A stretch of DNA of 64,000 nucleotides from Spongilla lacustris (taxonomy: Eukaryota; Porifera; Demospongiae; Spongillida; Spongillidae), in contig OX442436.1 in the NCBI GenBank assembly GCA_949361645.1, forward strand, positions 4,356,087 to 4,420,086, read 5' to 3'. Positions 32,064 through 43,551 of this stretch are shown here, in pieces (the first letter of the stretch is position 1; the number at the start of each line of letters is the position of its first letter). The position numbers and the translations under genes were made by a program. Under the pieces are notes generated by a model. The model ran no database searches and was not told the DNA's origin. It worked only from the letters and a program-made list of their open reading frames with translations.

Positions 32064-32096
<33 letters not shown>

Positions 32097-32500
32097 ACGT
32101 GCCATTCGTTGTATCTTAACGGCTGGAAGTTATTGAATCATAGTTTTGCGCGCGTGGCGAAGGGAAGGTGGGGTGGAGGGTTAAGAAGATCCACCGATTT
32201 CTTCATGCACTAGCTGTTTGGAGTGACAGCTGACTTTTGCAAGTAGGCCGCAAAACTTAACCTGAGAGGGGACATTCACTATTCCGTGTTAGGATGAAAT
32301 TTGACAGTCAAAATCCCCTAGGACATTTTTTGGCAGAGTAGGATAATATTTGGCAGCCAAATTTTTTCCTAGGATAGATTTTGGCAGCCAAATTTTATCC
32401 TAGGATAGATTTTAGCAGAAATTTTTTATCCCAGGGATAAATGTTTGCAGCAAAAATTTATCCTAGGATAAATTTTAGGTAGGATAATTTTTGCCATGAC
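31035..32500. mobile_element. Degenerate modular-end element (possible Ginger1 relative)
   Basis: The left part (31035-31150) and right part (32290-32500) share inverted runs of tatcctaggataaattttgg modules, and the right part ends ttgccatgaca, like the neighbouring elements. The left terminus is worn and I cannot define a target duplication. Poly-C runs lie at 31777-31790 and 32065-32096. A mini-hairpin is at 31423-31491. Confidence 0.4.
31423..31491. repeat. Mini-hairpin element, tagttgggcg...cgcctaacta
   Basis: The 69-bp unit has well-paired ends (agttgggcg against cgcctaact) and inner blocks agcccgat and gtcgggct. It is the clearest member of the small family. Confidence 0.6.
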
Positions 32501-32508
32501 AGATCCGT

Positions 32509-34250
32509 TGTCACAGGAAAATCTGTCGCCCGGAAATTGTGTCGCGGCGACAGTTTTTCCTCAGGAAATTATGTCTCTCACAATTAACGTATAGAGACCG
32601 TATATCCTAAGGACATTTTGTCGTCAGGAAATACTGTCGCTCGCATGCTCGTGATTGATAAGTGATACTTTCGGCAAAGGCGTGCGATCTGTGATGATGG
32701 GGCTGCTAAAATTTTGAAAAGATAAATAGAAATAAGACAATGCTTATATTCCAATGCATGCAGGTATATGCAATATTAATACCACAACTGACCAATATAA
32801 AGCTGTAAGTGCGTTGAAAATTCTGCCACCATGCAGCTACGCTAGAAATTTCACAGTTTTAAATGGAATGCAAGTTTATAATGAATATTACAACATTAAA
32901 ATGCAGCTGAATATACAAAACGTTACATTGTTACATATCTTTTTAAAACTTTTTCAAAATGTTAAATTGATTGAGATTTGTTATGCATATGCATTCATCT
33001 TGGTGCACACCACTGCTAGCTTGTGTCAGCCACTTACATGAATCTCCACATTGGGCATACACATATACATAAATGCATTCAACAAAGACGCTGCTGCAAT
33101 TATCTCCACTTCTGTGGCCCAAACACCCAGACACTGCATCCTAGATTGCTCCATATACTGTTACTTGCTTCCGTAGGAGGGTACCATGCAGAAAGGAAAA
33201 CACAGACTTATTAGGTGGTTAAAAAAGACCTGCAGTTTTTGATGAAACTCTTGGGATCCTGTGATAACAAGTGACATATTTCTAAAGAAACAATTTCCAT
33301 CAGCTCTAATTCTAGTTGTTGCTGCAGGATGATGTGACACATTGATCATTATAGGCTGCTGCACATGTGGATGATTTCCATACATGTAGACAAATGCCAA
33401 TCTTAGTGAAGCACATATCTCTTTTTGCCAAATGTTGCAAGGTGGAATATAGTTTATCATGTTTATATCTACTATCTGACATGCATGATAAACTTGCACA
33501 TTGTTCAATATCTTCTAATAAAGCATCAAAGGAAAATCACTTGCCATGGAAATAACTTCTCTTTTTAGTCACCCGTTGGCATATATCATCCAGATCAGGC
33601 TGATGAACTCATCAGAAAATAGGGACTGCGATACACTTCAAGTTGGCATTGATAGATTTGAGCCACAATTTAAGTAACTCAGCTATGAATTCTTCAAACT
33701 CACCTTGCAAGTCTTCAATTACGATGACAAAATTTCCTCCAAGCACTTCTCAGACACTCACCATAGAACGTACGGTAGCCTATCCATATAAGGCCACATT
33801 GATGTCTTTGCTGAACGCATGCAAACTCTCGGTCTTGCAAATCAAAGACTGCATCCTGTTCAGTTTATACTAAAATATATTTAAACGTTATGCTTTGATT
33901 AAGGACTTACACGTACATTAAAGTCATGATCATCCTCTTTGGCTTCATAATATGAAATTTCTGGCAGAATTTTCAACGCACTTACAGGTTTATATTGTCG
34001 GGTCAGTTGTCATGGATTCGGTATCTCATATACCTGCATGCATCCCCGGCTTTCAAAATTTTCGCACCCCCATCATCACAGATCGCACGCCTTTGCCGAA
34101 TGTATCGATTAGCGATCACGAGCATGCGAGCGACAGTATTTCCTGACGACAGAATTTCCTTAGGGTATACGGTCGCTACGTTAATAATTTCCTAAGGATA
34201 AACTGCGGTCGCCGCGACACAATTTCCGGGCGACAGATTTTCCTGTGACA
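32509..34250. mobile_element. Ginger1-like element C, CCGT target duplication, OTU remnant
   Basis: The 1.74-kb element has long inverted ends (about 215 bp, roughly 32509-32720 and 34045-34250). They start tgtcacaggaaaatctgtcg and contain gtcgcggcgac and cctaagg modules. It is flanked by ccgt (32505-32508 and 34251-34254). It carries a decayed OTU-protease frame on the minus strand. Ginger1 transposases are known to carry OTU or Ulp1 protease domains behind the integrase. The integrase itself is missing, so this is an internally deleted copy. Confidence 0.8.
33100..33508 (-). pseudogene. OTU-like cysteine protease remnant of a transposon
   Basis: The minus-strand frame contains TRIRADGNCFFRNMSLVITG, the opening of the OTU protease fold, with the catalytic Asp70 and Cys73 of the DGNC motif. 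After a frameshift near 33160 the expected second half follows in pieces (EVEIIAAASLL, then CITNLNQF, near 32960-33100). The catalytic histidine expected after the TN motif is not present. Part of the sequence before the motif is also readable. The fragment is non-functional. Confidence 0.7.
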
Positions 34251-34284
34251 CCGTAAATTGATGATCTAAAACTACGTGGACATA

Positions 34285-35312
34285 AGGCCACTTTGAATTG
34301 CAAAGTTGGTTCCCGTCCGGTCTATAGACTCGAGAGGATGCGGGCGGGCGGCTCCGGAAGTGATGTCACAATTCATTGTATATACATGTATTATGAACGT
34401 GTGATGCAGCAATTATAACACTATAAATGCGAGACGCCTCGTGTTTTTACGTGCATGGAGTGGGACGGTAATGAATGTGAATATGTATAGTCTGCCGGAC
34501 ATACAATGATTAATATATATTCGCAGGAAACTACAGTGATATATACGTTCTCAATACTAACAATCACTTCTTCTTAGTACTTCTGCGGGGAATCTTTGGC
34601 TTCGAACTGCAGTCATCACACTGAGTAAAATGTTCATCATTTAACATGGAAGGTCTGCTGAGAGGGTCGAAGCTTTGAAGGCTTAATACCTATTAATTAA
34701 GCAACTCGTCACAGCGGAGGTACGCGAAACTTCCGGTACACTAATCACGAATCGCCGTACAGTGTCAGTGTACCTCCGCTGTGGCGAGTTGCTGTAAGAG
34801 CAGCGAAAGGTATTAGGCCTTCAAAGTTTCGGCCCAAACCGATAACGACTAGCTTATACAACGTGGAAAACAAGTCGAACTGCACTAGAATGCTAAAACG
34901 GCGGAACGCTTTGTTACCTCGCAATGTACATATACGTGCCCCTCGGAGCAGTCCAGGACATTAGACATCATAGCAGACTTACAGAAACCATCCACAGTGT
35001 ACATCGATATCTTTTCTAGTGATGCTGCTTTATGTCATCATTACTACTACTTACAAGCACATCGTACAATCCTCAGTTGAAGGGTTATAGTTTTTCATCT
35101 TCTATACAACTATACTTTCCAAGATATTATTGTTCTTCCACAGCTAGAGTCAAAGACGGAGCTATTCACAAGGTCACGCGACTTTCACTTTCAAACAACA
35201 TTTTTAAAAAATGGAAAAAATTCTTTTCTATTTGAATAATGGAAGAATAAGCATTTTTTTTTAATATCATGCGGGCGGGGACGGGAACCATTATTGCAAT
35301 TCAAAGTGGCCT
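34285..35312. mobile_element. Inverted-repeat element with an inner hairpin
   Basis: The ends share aggccactttgaattgcaa and gttcccgtcc in inverted orientation about 1 kb apart. An inner hairpin (34664-34835) has arms with gctttgaaggc and gcaactcgycacagcggag. The exact border and target duplication are unclear. No coding is recognised. Confidence 0.55.
34664..34835. repeat. Inner hairpin, 172 bp
   Basis: The arms gggtcgaagctttgaagg...cacagcggaggtac and their imperfect complement face each other. It may be a separate small foldback element nested in the larger one. Confidence 0.6.
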
Positions 35313-35464
35313 AAAGGTATCAAAGATGCGAAGAAACTTGTTCAATTATCTGTGACGACTGCATATTTAGTGAGCCAACTGGTTGTAGTCGAGCATGATC
35401 TTTTTTTATGCATTCAATTCGTAGTATAATTTTGATTTATCACAGAATTACTCGTAAAAGCAAA

Positions 35465-35611
35465 AAAAGCTTCGCCCCAGGCCCCACTGGGGGAGCTATT
35501 AACGCTCCCCTTTGCTGTCACGGGAGGGGGCGTGCCCCCTCCGTACCCTCCCCCAGTTTTGAATATATTTATTACATCACTTTCCCTAAACCCTAGATCC
35601 GCGGCGCCCCT
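35465..35611. repeat. Partial copy of the CAGGG-ended family
   Basis: A G/C-rich core resembles 29370-29480 in inverse orientation. The right end reads cgcggcgcccctg, the complement of caggggcgccgcg. The matching left end was not found. It stops one base before the ATG of the arrestin-like exon. Confidence 0.5.
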
Positions 35612-35612
35612 G

Positions 35613-35804
35613 ATGGTGAAAGACTTAAGGTTAGAACTACAGAATCCGTCAGGCCAGGCGGTCTACTGCTTCCCGGGAGAAGTGACCGGAACGGTTGTAG
35701 TCGTCACGGACGAACCCACGTCCTACAACGCTATTACCGTCACGTTGAAAGGATACACCCCGTTGAAGTTAGCCGCACTTTCCCCAGCCGCACATTCCTA
35801 AATG
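35613..35804 (+). CDS. Arrestin-domain protein, N-terminal exon (partial)
   Basis: From ATG 35613 the frame reads MVKDLRLELQNPSGQAVYCF and on through PGE.TGTVVV to an ITVTLKGY block. This is the first half of an arrestin N domain as in alpha-arrestins (ARRDC), which are adaptors linking membrane proteins to ubiquitin ligases. The usual tryptophan-containing strand after GY is not there; the frame drifts and stops at 35802. A strong GTAAGT donor at about 35914 follows but is not in the same frame. No further exon was found before the minisatellite at 36022. The transposon end touching the start codon also leaves it open whether this is a live first exon or a stranded fragment. Confidence 0.5.
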
Positions 35805-36021
35805 AATAAAATTAACATTCCACAAGCGGCGACCGTAGTATGCGCGCCCTTGTGGATATATCCGGATACTCGATACACAACACGGGCGGTTCCTGAACGC
35901 TGGACCAAGTGAGGACGTAAGTGTACACATGTACATGCACATGCTGATAGCTATAACTGTGATGACCTACAATACTAGTCCATCACACGGTACGGTGTTT
36001 TGTGCTGGCATATCTTACATG

Positions 36022-36985
36022 TATGTCATAGGCCCCTCCCACGTTAAGACCATGGCTAAGTCCCTTGATGGCCTACCAGGGTAACAGCACAAAAACTCCA
36101 AGATACCAGTACACCTGCATGACAGAAGCATCACACATGGCCCACTTGACATATGTAAGCACAAGGTATGGGCTTGGCCCCTCCCACTTTAGGACCGTGG
36201 CTACGTCCCTTGATAGCCTACCAGGGTACTTCATGCACAGCACAAAAACACCAAGGTAACAGTACACCTGCATGACAGATACATCACACATGGCCCACTT
36301 GACATATGTGAGCACAAGGTAAGGGCTTGGTCCCTCCCACTTTAGGACCGTGGCTACGTCCCTTGATAGCCTACCAGGGTGACAGCACAAAAACACCAAG
36401 GTACCAGTACACCTGCATGACAGAAACATCACACATGACCCACTTGACATATGTGAGCACAAGGTATGGGCTTGGCCCCTCCCACTTTAGGACCGTGGCT
36501 ACGTCCCTTGATAGCCTACCAGGGTACTTCACAAAAACACCAAGGTACCAGTACACCTGCATGACAGAAACATCACCCATGACCCACTTGACATATGTGA
36601 GCACAAGGTATGGGCTTGGCCCCTCCCACTTTAGGACCGTGGCTACGTCCTTTGATAGCCTACCAGGGTACTTCACAAAAACACCAAGGTACCAGTACAC
36701 CTGCATGACAGAAACATTACATATGACCCACTTGACATATGTGAGCACAAGGTATGGGCTTGGCCCCTCCCTCTTTAGGACCGTGGCTACGTCCCTTGCT
36801 AGCCTACCAGGGTACTTCATGCACAGTACAAAAACACTAAGGTACCAGTACACCTGCATGACAGAAACATCGCACATGACCCACTTGACATATGTGCAGA
36901 GCACAAGGTATGGGTTTGGCCCCTTTCACTTTAGGACCGTGGCTACATCCCTTGATAGCCTACCAGGGTGCTTCATGCACAGCAT
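36022..36985. repeat. Minisatellite, unit about 147 bp, about 6.5 copies
   Basis: Units begin near cccctcccactttaggaccg and include agcctaccagggt and gtaccagtacacctgcatga. Copies start near 36027, 36177, 36334, 36476, 36623, 36770 and 36921; unit length varies from about 141 to 157 bp. The long open frames on both strands are by-products of the repeat. Confidence 0.92.
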
Positions 36986-37011
36986 AAAATCATCAAGATG
37001 TGTGTGTATGT

Positions 37012-37200
37012 GTACTTAGTGAAGAGATGTGTGTGTTCTTGGTGAAGAGGTAATATTTGTATGTGTACTTAGTGAAGAGGTGAGTATGTGTACCTGGTGA
37101 AGAGGTGTGTGTACTTAGTGTAGAGGTGTGTACTTAGTGAATGTGTGTGTACTTAGTGAAGAGGTGTTGTATGTGTACTTAGTGAAGAGGTGAGTATGTG
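37012..37200. repeat. Short-unit repeat, tgtgtacttagtgaagaggtg
   Basis: About eight imperfect copies of a unit of roughly 20-30 bp directly follow the larger minisatellite. Confidence 0.8.
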
Positions 37201-39096
37201 CATGTACTCTGCTGTCTCACATGCACATGCAGTTTGGCTCGTGCATGGTTCTTCAGGGAGCCTTTCTCTGTTATCCTCAGCAGCAAGCTCTACTTGTGGA
37301 CTTGACATTTACTGATGTTTTATTTTGTCTGTGTAACATGTTGCTATCTAATGATGATTATCATAGCTGTCATTGATTTGGGGTGTTATTATATCACTAG
37401 GTTTTACATGCGACGTTCTATTATAACGAACATATCACTAGTACTCGAACGCACTAGTGAACTTCGCTCTTCAGCAGTGCGCATGCAGATAGGATCATAA
37501 GTTCATTTTACTCATGATAATGTGGGGCATGTGAACATGTCAATACTGGAGCTTTGAGAAAGATTGTGCTGTGGTATATGTATATCCTAGTCCATGTAGC
37601 CAATGCACATATATGTTCTGGTGTATGCCATATTGGTACTGCAAACACCTTCAGCTCTGCAGCCTTGCAGGACAGCTCTCTCAAAAAGGCTTGGGTTCCC
37701 ATGCAGTAAAGAGATCAGATCAACCAAATATGTTCCCACGCCTAGATTCTGTGCTAGGTGGGTAGAAATTTATAACTGCACCTTACAATTATACATGCAT
37801 GGATGTGTTCCAGTAACTGTATCCTTTGAGTACTGATTAACGTGGAGCTTTGGACAAGCAAGCTCTATACTTGTGTGAAATACTGGTATTAATGATATTA
37901 TAATAATCATTATATCCTTTCCCATAGTATATGTAGGACATAGATGTACTAAACATTTTGTGTACATTATGTGTCAGGTTATATGTATTTATCCTCTTAC
38001 ACATGCCAGTTTGCTACAAGGATAATAAAATGTGGATCATGCTGTACATTACTTTACAACTGCTTCAGTTTTATTCACTGTGTTGTTCTCATTACCTACG
38101 TACATGATATGTAGACCATATGTGATAATACAATGTGGACAGTGCTTTCATTAGGTGTTTCCAGTGACATAAAGCCGTTGATAAATGGGCATGAAAAATT
38201 GTAAGTGTGTATAATGAATATATATAACCATTGCAAGTTCTGTTTAGGTTTTATTAAGCCTGGGATATGCGAATCACGACAGACAATGCACAAGTGACAT
38301 TTCCCAGTGTTTTAGTCCTTTACTTCGAGAGATCAATGGTGGCTAATTTGCAGAAAGCACAGAGTAGTGTTATATTACCAAGGTACACAAAAAACACATT
38401 TTAAAAGTACTATAATTATGCAGGCACTTTGAAATGTCTCATGCAAAAACCATAGGATGTTCTACTTATGAACTATGTGCTGTAGTGGTATGAAGACACA
38501 TAATGATTGTATTCTGGTATGTCATAACCCTTTTACTTTCAGCTTCATCATGGAAAATATGCAAACAAGGGGCACTGTAATAATGATAAAGTTATTACAT
38601 GCTCTTTTACAGATTCCTGTATTGTCAGAAGCAGAGATACAGTGACTCAAATGTCAGGAAGATATCAGCACCTAAGTAGCCATCCAGATATGTGCAGATA
38701 CTGTTATTTTAATGCTACAAATGTTTCCCTTGAAATGTTTTTCCTGAATTAGAGAATAATGTAGGTAATGCCATATACACTGCCTCTATGAGCACTGTGA
38801 ATGATGCGTAACATATTACAATTGTTACGATTGATATGTAGTTTATAATTGGACCCAACAACCTGACTGTATGTACTGTTTACCTAAAAATTGAGTTGCC
38901 ACCCGTTCTTATGATTTACAGCACATTGGTACAAGTTTTCATGCCATTTGTTTTTTCCATTACATCCTTTGAACAATGTTCGGTTACCAGCGCCGCCATC
39001 TTGACCATTGTGGAATAAATGGTGCTTTACTAAATAATAATAGTTCATAAAATGTTAACAACAAACGATTTGAGAAAGTTATTACTGGCCGCTTGG
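37201..39096. other. AT-rich sequence, no gene seen
   Basis: No frame has a recognisable domain and no exon chain is evident. It may be intron or intergenic. Confidence 0.45.
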
Positions 39097-39490
39097 CAGG
39101 GGCGGATCCAATATTTTGGTCAGGGCAGAGCCGGCGGAAGGTCTAAAATTCAACCCAGGCAAGAGGAGGGGTGTCAAGTAGGGGGAGGGACCGGGAAAGG
39201 GATGTGCCCCCTCCCGCGCGAAGCGCGGAAGCTTTTGAAGTATATGTAATTATACATGAAACTAGTCTCGTACCCAGACCCAAGTGTACGTAACGATGAT
39301 TATCTAGCTTTGCAATATCACCACATAATCGGATATCATTGCATGGATATGTCACTGAAAGGTGCACATGATACAATATAACACAAAGCTTTAATTTATC
39401 ACGAAGTGAATTACATGTATATTTATTTATTTATTTTTTAAAGCCCCAAAATCTACCCAGGCAATTGCCTGGGTTGCCTAGTGGGCTCCG
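39097..39490. repeat. Fragments of dispersed transposon ends
   Basis: A caggggcggatcc block at 39097, G/C-rich core sequence to about 39230, and tagtctcgtacccagaccc at 39263 (the same terminus as the element at 2578-3243) lie close together. No partner ends were found, so these are truncated copies. Confidence 0.5.
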
Positions 39491-40229
39491 CCGGCCACGC
39501 AGGGGGTTTCGTTACAGGGGGCCGGGAGAGGGGGGATACACAAACTGAGACGCGACTCGCCGAAGTGGCGCTCCGATTCTAATTTTATGCTTCGTAATCG
39601 TTCAAATTTGTCAACCCCACTGGTCCGCTTGCGCTACAGCAACTTGGGTAACGTGCGGACAGCTATTTTGGATTAACCGGAGGCAGGAGGCTGTCGATCT
39701 GAAACTTTTGTGACCACGGCAGCGTGTACAGTGTGCATGTATTCCTAGGAAAGGTCGTATGAACAAGATCGAACGACTAATTAGATAGCGCTGTTAGATT
39801 AGAAGCTAACATGTAAATTGAAGTTTATACTAGAGGCATCCTTAATTCATGTCGCGATTTGTCTATTCAAATCCTCTAAGTCTTGTGGTCAGAGCATATA
39901 TACGAGCGACTATACTTATATGGCAGATCAGTCATATGGGTGACAAGCCTACAAGCGATGCTTATGCATAGGGGAGACCGGGGCTAAAAGTCACAAATTT
40001 GATATTCAACAGTGCCCTTATTATTAAAACATAGTTATTGAAAAATTTAATAACACCAAATAATCTCCAATCATCTTGCTACATAATGGCTAGGCTATTC
40101 CAGTTTTTCTGTTAATCAATTCGTTAATTAATTATAACCATTCTAATTGAAGCAGTGCATTTGTGACAACCTGCACTACCACAGCGTAAGAAGTCATGCA
40201 CACACGTTACGGTTTTACTGTAGAATATG
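39491..40229. other. No gene seen
   Basis: I found no coding similarity. The right part may hold the worn continuation of the pogo-like pseudogene. Confidence 0.4.
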
Positions 40230-40665
40230 ACTCAGCTGAGGCTATAATAAACACAAATTTTAATGCAACGTCCGATAGATGTAAGCAGCATCAGATTTGT
40301 TACGCTGCAGTACAACTGTTAAGTTGTTAACAAACTGGTTAACAGTGGGAAACCGGAAAACCACGCAAGGTTTGTAGCTTTGACTTAAGTAATGACAACA
40401 TAGGGTGACGTTTTAGAAACCCAGACTGAAAACCAATCAGCGCCAGCTTGTTTGTTTTCTACCCATGTAGTACCGATAGTTATAGGCTATTTGCTATAGC
40501 CAACTGATAGGCAAGCTTTCGTATTTCCTTAGGCGAAAGGCCTCGATATATGCTAGAAACTGTTAATACATATTCGACTAACTCCTCCTCCAAAGCGTTC
40601 GAAAAAACATGCCGACTGCTTTTATACCCAACAGACAAAAAAGTTAGAAACAAACACTGATTCAC
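40230..40665 (-). pseudogene. CENP-B/pogo-like transposase DNA-binding region, decayed
   Basis: On the minus strand the sequence reads ALEEELVEYVLTVSSIYRGL, then SPKEIRKLAYQLAIAN. After two stops comes GFLKRHPMLSL and, in another frame, a segment ending IYR. These are in order the helix-turn-helix, the CENP-B-type domain (the Fl.RHP.LSLR motif) and the start of the DDE_1 catalytic region of Tigger/pogo-like transposases. Stops and frameshifts show it is dead. The catalytic part beyond about 40230 is not readable. Confidence 0.7.
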
Positions 40666-42391
40666 GCATAACTAAATGCATCGGTTTAAAGCCCATATTG
40701 AATGGTTTTCAAAACAGTTTTTAACTTTCTTGTAGCTTAATCCTAACCGGAGAAACGGGCCTTTAAGTACCGATAAAACAATGTATGGCGATTGATGCGG
40801 AGATATTATAAAAACTGTGATTCCCGTAATGCCGATATCCAAACGGTCATAAGATTCTTGTCTTTCAACATTTCGATTCCAAATTTGATATGGAGAATGG
40901 CATATTGTAGGCCTACACAAAGAATGTGCATGCAAATCAGTACTATTTCCTTATAAGTTATGTGGTGGGATTTCAACGTGCATTTATCGATGAATTATAT
41001 ATGAAACAAAAATTTTGACGTCCGTTTGAATGTTTCAAATAAATTAACCCCCCGACACCTGGTGGTTTGTCGCGGTACCGCGACAAGAAAGTAGCGGTAC
41101 CGCGACAAGAAAGTAGCGGTACCGCGACAAAGTTTAGAAAGGTCTCCACCAAACCCTAGCAATGGAAATATGCATCGGTATATGCTGAATTTAGTGTAAA
41201 AATTAATGGGTCGTAAAGATGTTATTTATTCGCGAGATAATAGCAGTTCATTAATGCGCATGCGCAATTTGTGATACTGCTTCCATAACAACGCTACGTG
41301 GTGTCTTAGTTTTAATCGTCAATTCTAAACTTTTTTGTTCACCACCTGTACTAAGTTAGTATGAGTGGTTTGGGGGCTTTTTAACAATACGCCGTTGGTA
41401 AGAAACAAAACAAGAGTTGTTTGTGGTACTGCCTCACGCTATGCGTGTCGTAGGCGCACCGAATAATGACTGCAATTGTCCTTACTAGTATTTACCACCT
41501 TTTAGCCAACAAATTATGCAATATCCTCCATGTTATTGACTTATATTTGATCCTAACCTCTTCTGCCATTTTGCATCAACCCTCGGCATCAACAAACAAA
41601 TTGTCTAAAAATGGCTACCGGAAACGTAATACACTTGTGGTTTTAAGCAAAACCCAAGCCAGATAGGGTTAAATCAAGAAAGTTTAGAAGGCAATTGTCT
41701 AGGTACCGAGCGGTACCGCTGCGTCTAACGTGCGGTAACGCTTTTTATAGTTTGTCCTAAGTTTAATAACGTGCCATTCATTATTGCATTTGTTATCTAC
41801 CGTCTCACGGCTGTTTCATTCCATTGAAAAGTTGGACATTAGGTCTCGTCCCCATTCCCTGCTTGGAGACAGGCAACTGAACCCTAGTTACCGCATGGCA
41901 CTGGAATGTGGCTTATCCTTCTTTATCCGTACAACGTAAGCTCACTTTGAATCGATATATCAGTCAGGCGTCCTACGAGGACTAAAACAGTATAAGTTTC
42001 ATCTTTGTTGTATTTACATACGCGCGAAGAGAGGGCCGAGACTACATGCGCTTTATTTTGAGTTGTTCGTGTCAATAGGCTTTTTTGAGAAATCCGCCCG
42101 GCCAAATGAAAAAACTCTTTTAGAAACGTGTACTCAAGAGACGGCTGTATTTGGTTCTGTTTAGGGTGTAACGGGGCTTTTTTTCTGCGCGTCGTGCCAA
42201 CGCTTTGAAAAAGGCAGATTTATTTACGTAGCGAAGTTGTCCTCTCATATCGTGTATGTGCGAAACACACATAGGCCCTACTAGTATGCTTGGAAAACAA
42301 AAATCACACACTATTCTTTGCATTTTCTATTTCGACTTAGCTTTTCTGGCCTCAAAGACTCCAGTTTGGAAACACACTTACAATCAGGTGT

Positions 42392-42431
42392 ACTAGCCCG
42401 ACCTTCGCGTATATTCGGGCTACGCCTAATA
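42392..42431. repeat. Mini-hairpin fragment, agcccgac...cgggctacgccta
   Basis: The shared arm gggctacgccta matches the units at 27594 and 31423. The left end is shortened. Confidence 0.45.
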
Positions 42432-42857
42432 ATTAAGTGTCCTTGGGCGGTTGGCCATACTCATATGTCCTGTACGACTGATTGAAATGGTTGTGTGCTT
42501 CGTTACCCCATCAGCCCAAAGCCTGCATGCATTCATGATTGCACATGTCCACCCATGGTGTTCGAGTAGGTGCATGTTTACTGTCCTTTTCATGCTAGGA
42601 GCCTGTTCTATGGCTTTACCATACACCTGTATACAATTTCTTTACTGCTGCTTCTTGTACTTGCACGCTCTGGAGGGATATCAAACAGTATCATTGCGTA
42701 TGTCTGCATGTCAAATAAGAGCTCCATTGAAAAGGCAGCACGGGTATATTTTGTTTGAAGAACTCGTTTTACACCCTTATATAGTTCAGTTAGGACCAAA
42801 TACTCTCTGACAGAACTTCTGGACATGACGTCCATTGCGTGTTTTCCATCATAGATT

Positions 42858-42889
42858 AATATAGATTAATAACCTTAGGTTATTAATCT
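42858..42889. repeat. Perfect 32-bp palindrome
   Basis: The arm atagattaataaccta is followed immediately by its complement, with no loop, inside the piggyBac-like element. Confidence 0.85.
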
Positions 42890-43551
42890 ATGTTCCATTG
42901 TCGTCGTATGTCAAATTTATACAGATGGGTGTGGCGACGTGCATTATTCATTAGTTGCATGGTCCCGAGTAACCGTGTCGTTCTCTCACCAGAAAATAAG
43001 CCCCATCATGTACTAAACGCAAAGGTGAAGTACAATGATCGCTCTTTGAGTAGGAGAAGTTTTTAAAACCATCTGCCGGGCGGGTTTCGAGAAAAATCGG
43101 TTGCCGCCTGAGCACTTAATGAAGACATTAAAAGGCGTGCCTTCAATAGTACCATGCGCGGCAATTATGGGCCAAAGAAGAGCGTACTTTAACTGTGCGT
43201 ATCATTCTTTTTAAGTACGAAATTGGTTGTGGAATAGCTCAAAAGCATAATGGTTGTGTATATTGAATTGGTAGTGGCAAGCAGCGCCTCTGAACGTAAA
43301 CCACAAAATAATTAGCTTCTCTAGGATCCCAAATACCAAAGTACCGTAATGTTCGAATGTGTTCTAATTACAAACCTAATGTCCAGCTCGAAACAGCCGT
43401 GGTCTGAGTGTAGTTCAAGCTTTTTTGTTTACTAATACTGTTTAATTGCAAAGCTAATTCCTTATTGAAAGGTTTCAAATAAGGTTAGAAAAAGTGTATA
43501 GGTACCCACACATTCGTAGCGGTATCGCGACAGCAGGTGTCGGGGGGTTAA

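Larger units (their letters stand above)
41048..43547. mobile_element. piggyBac-like non-autonomous element, TTAA-flanked
   Basis: The element is 2500 bp with TTAA on both sides (41044-41047 and 43548-43551) and 14-bp perfect ends, ccccccgacacctg. Just inside are gtcgcggtaccgc (left) and a near complement (right). On the left, agtagcggtaccgcgacaa is repeated. TTAA duplication and C-rich ends suit piggyBac. I recognise no transposase in either strand, so it is non-autonomous or badly decayed. It holds a mini-hairpin at 42392-42431 and a 32-bp perfect palindrome. Confidence 0.75.

Noticed and set aside
36022..36985. CRISPR-like array
   Set aside because: The repeats are directly contiguous, without unique spacers, in a eukaryotic genome.
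36073..37019. Open frames of 129-230 codons on both strands
   Set aside because: The minisatellite unit is often a multiple of three and stop-poor; both strands are open, which is typical of repeats rather than genes.
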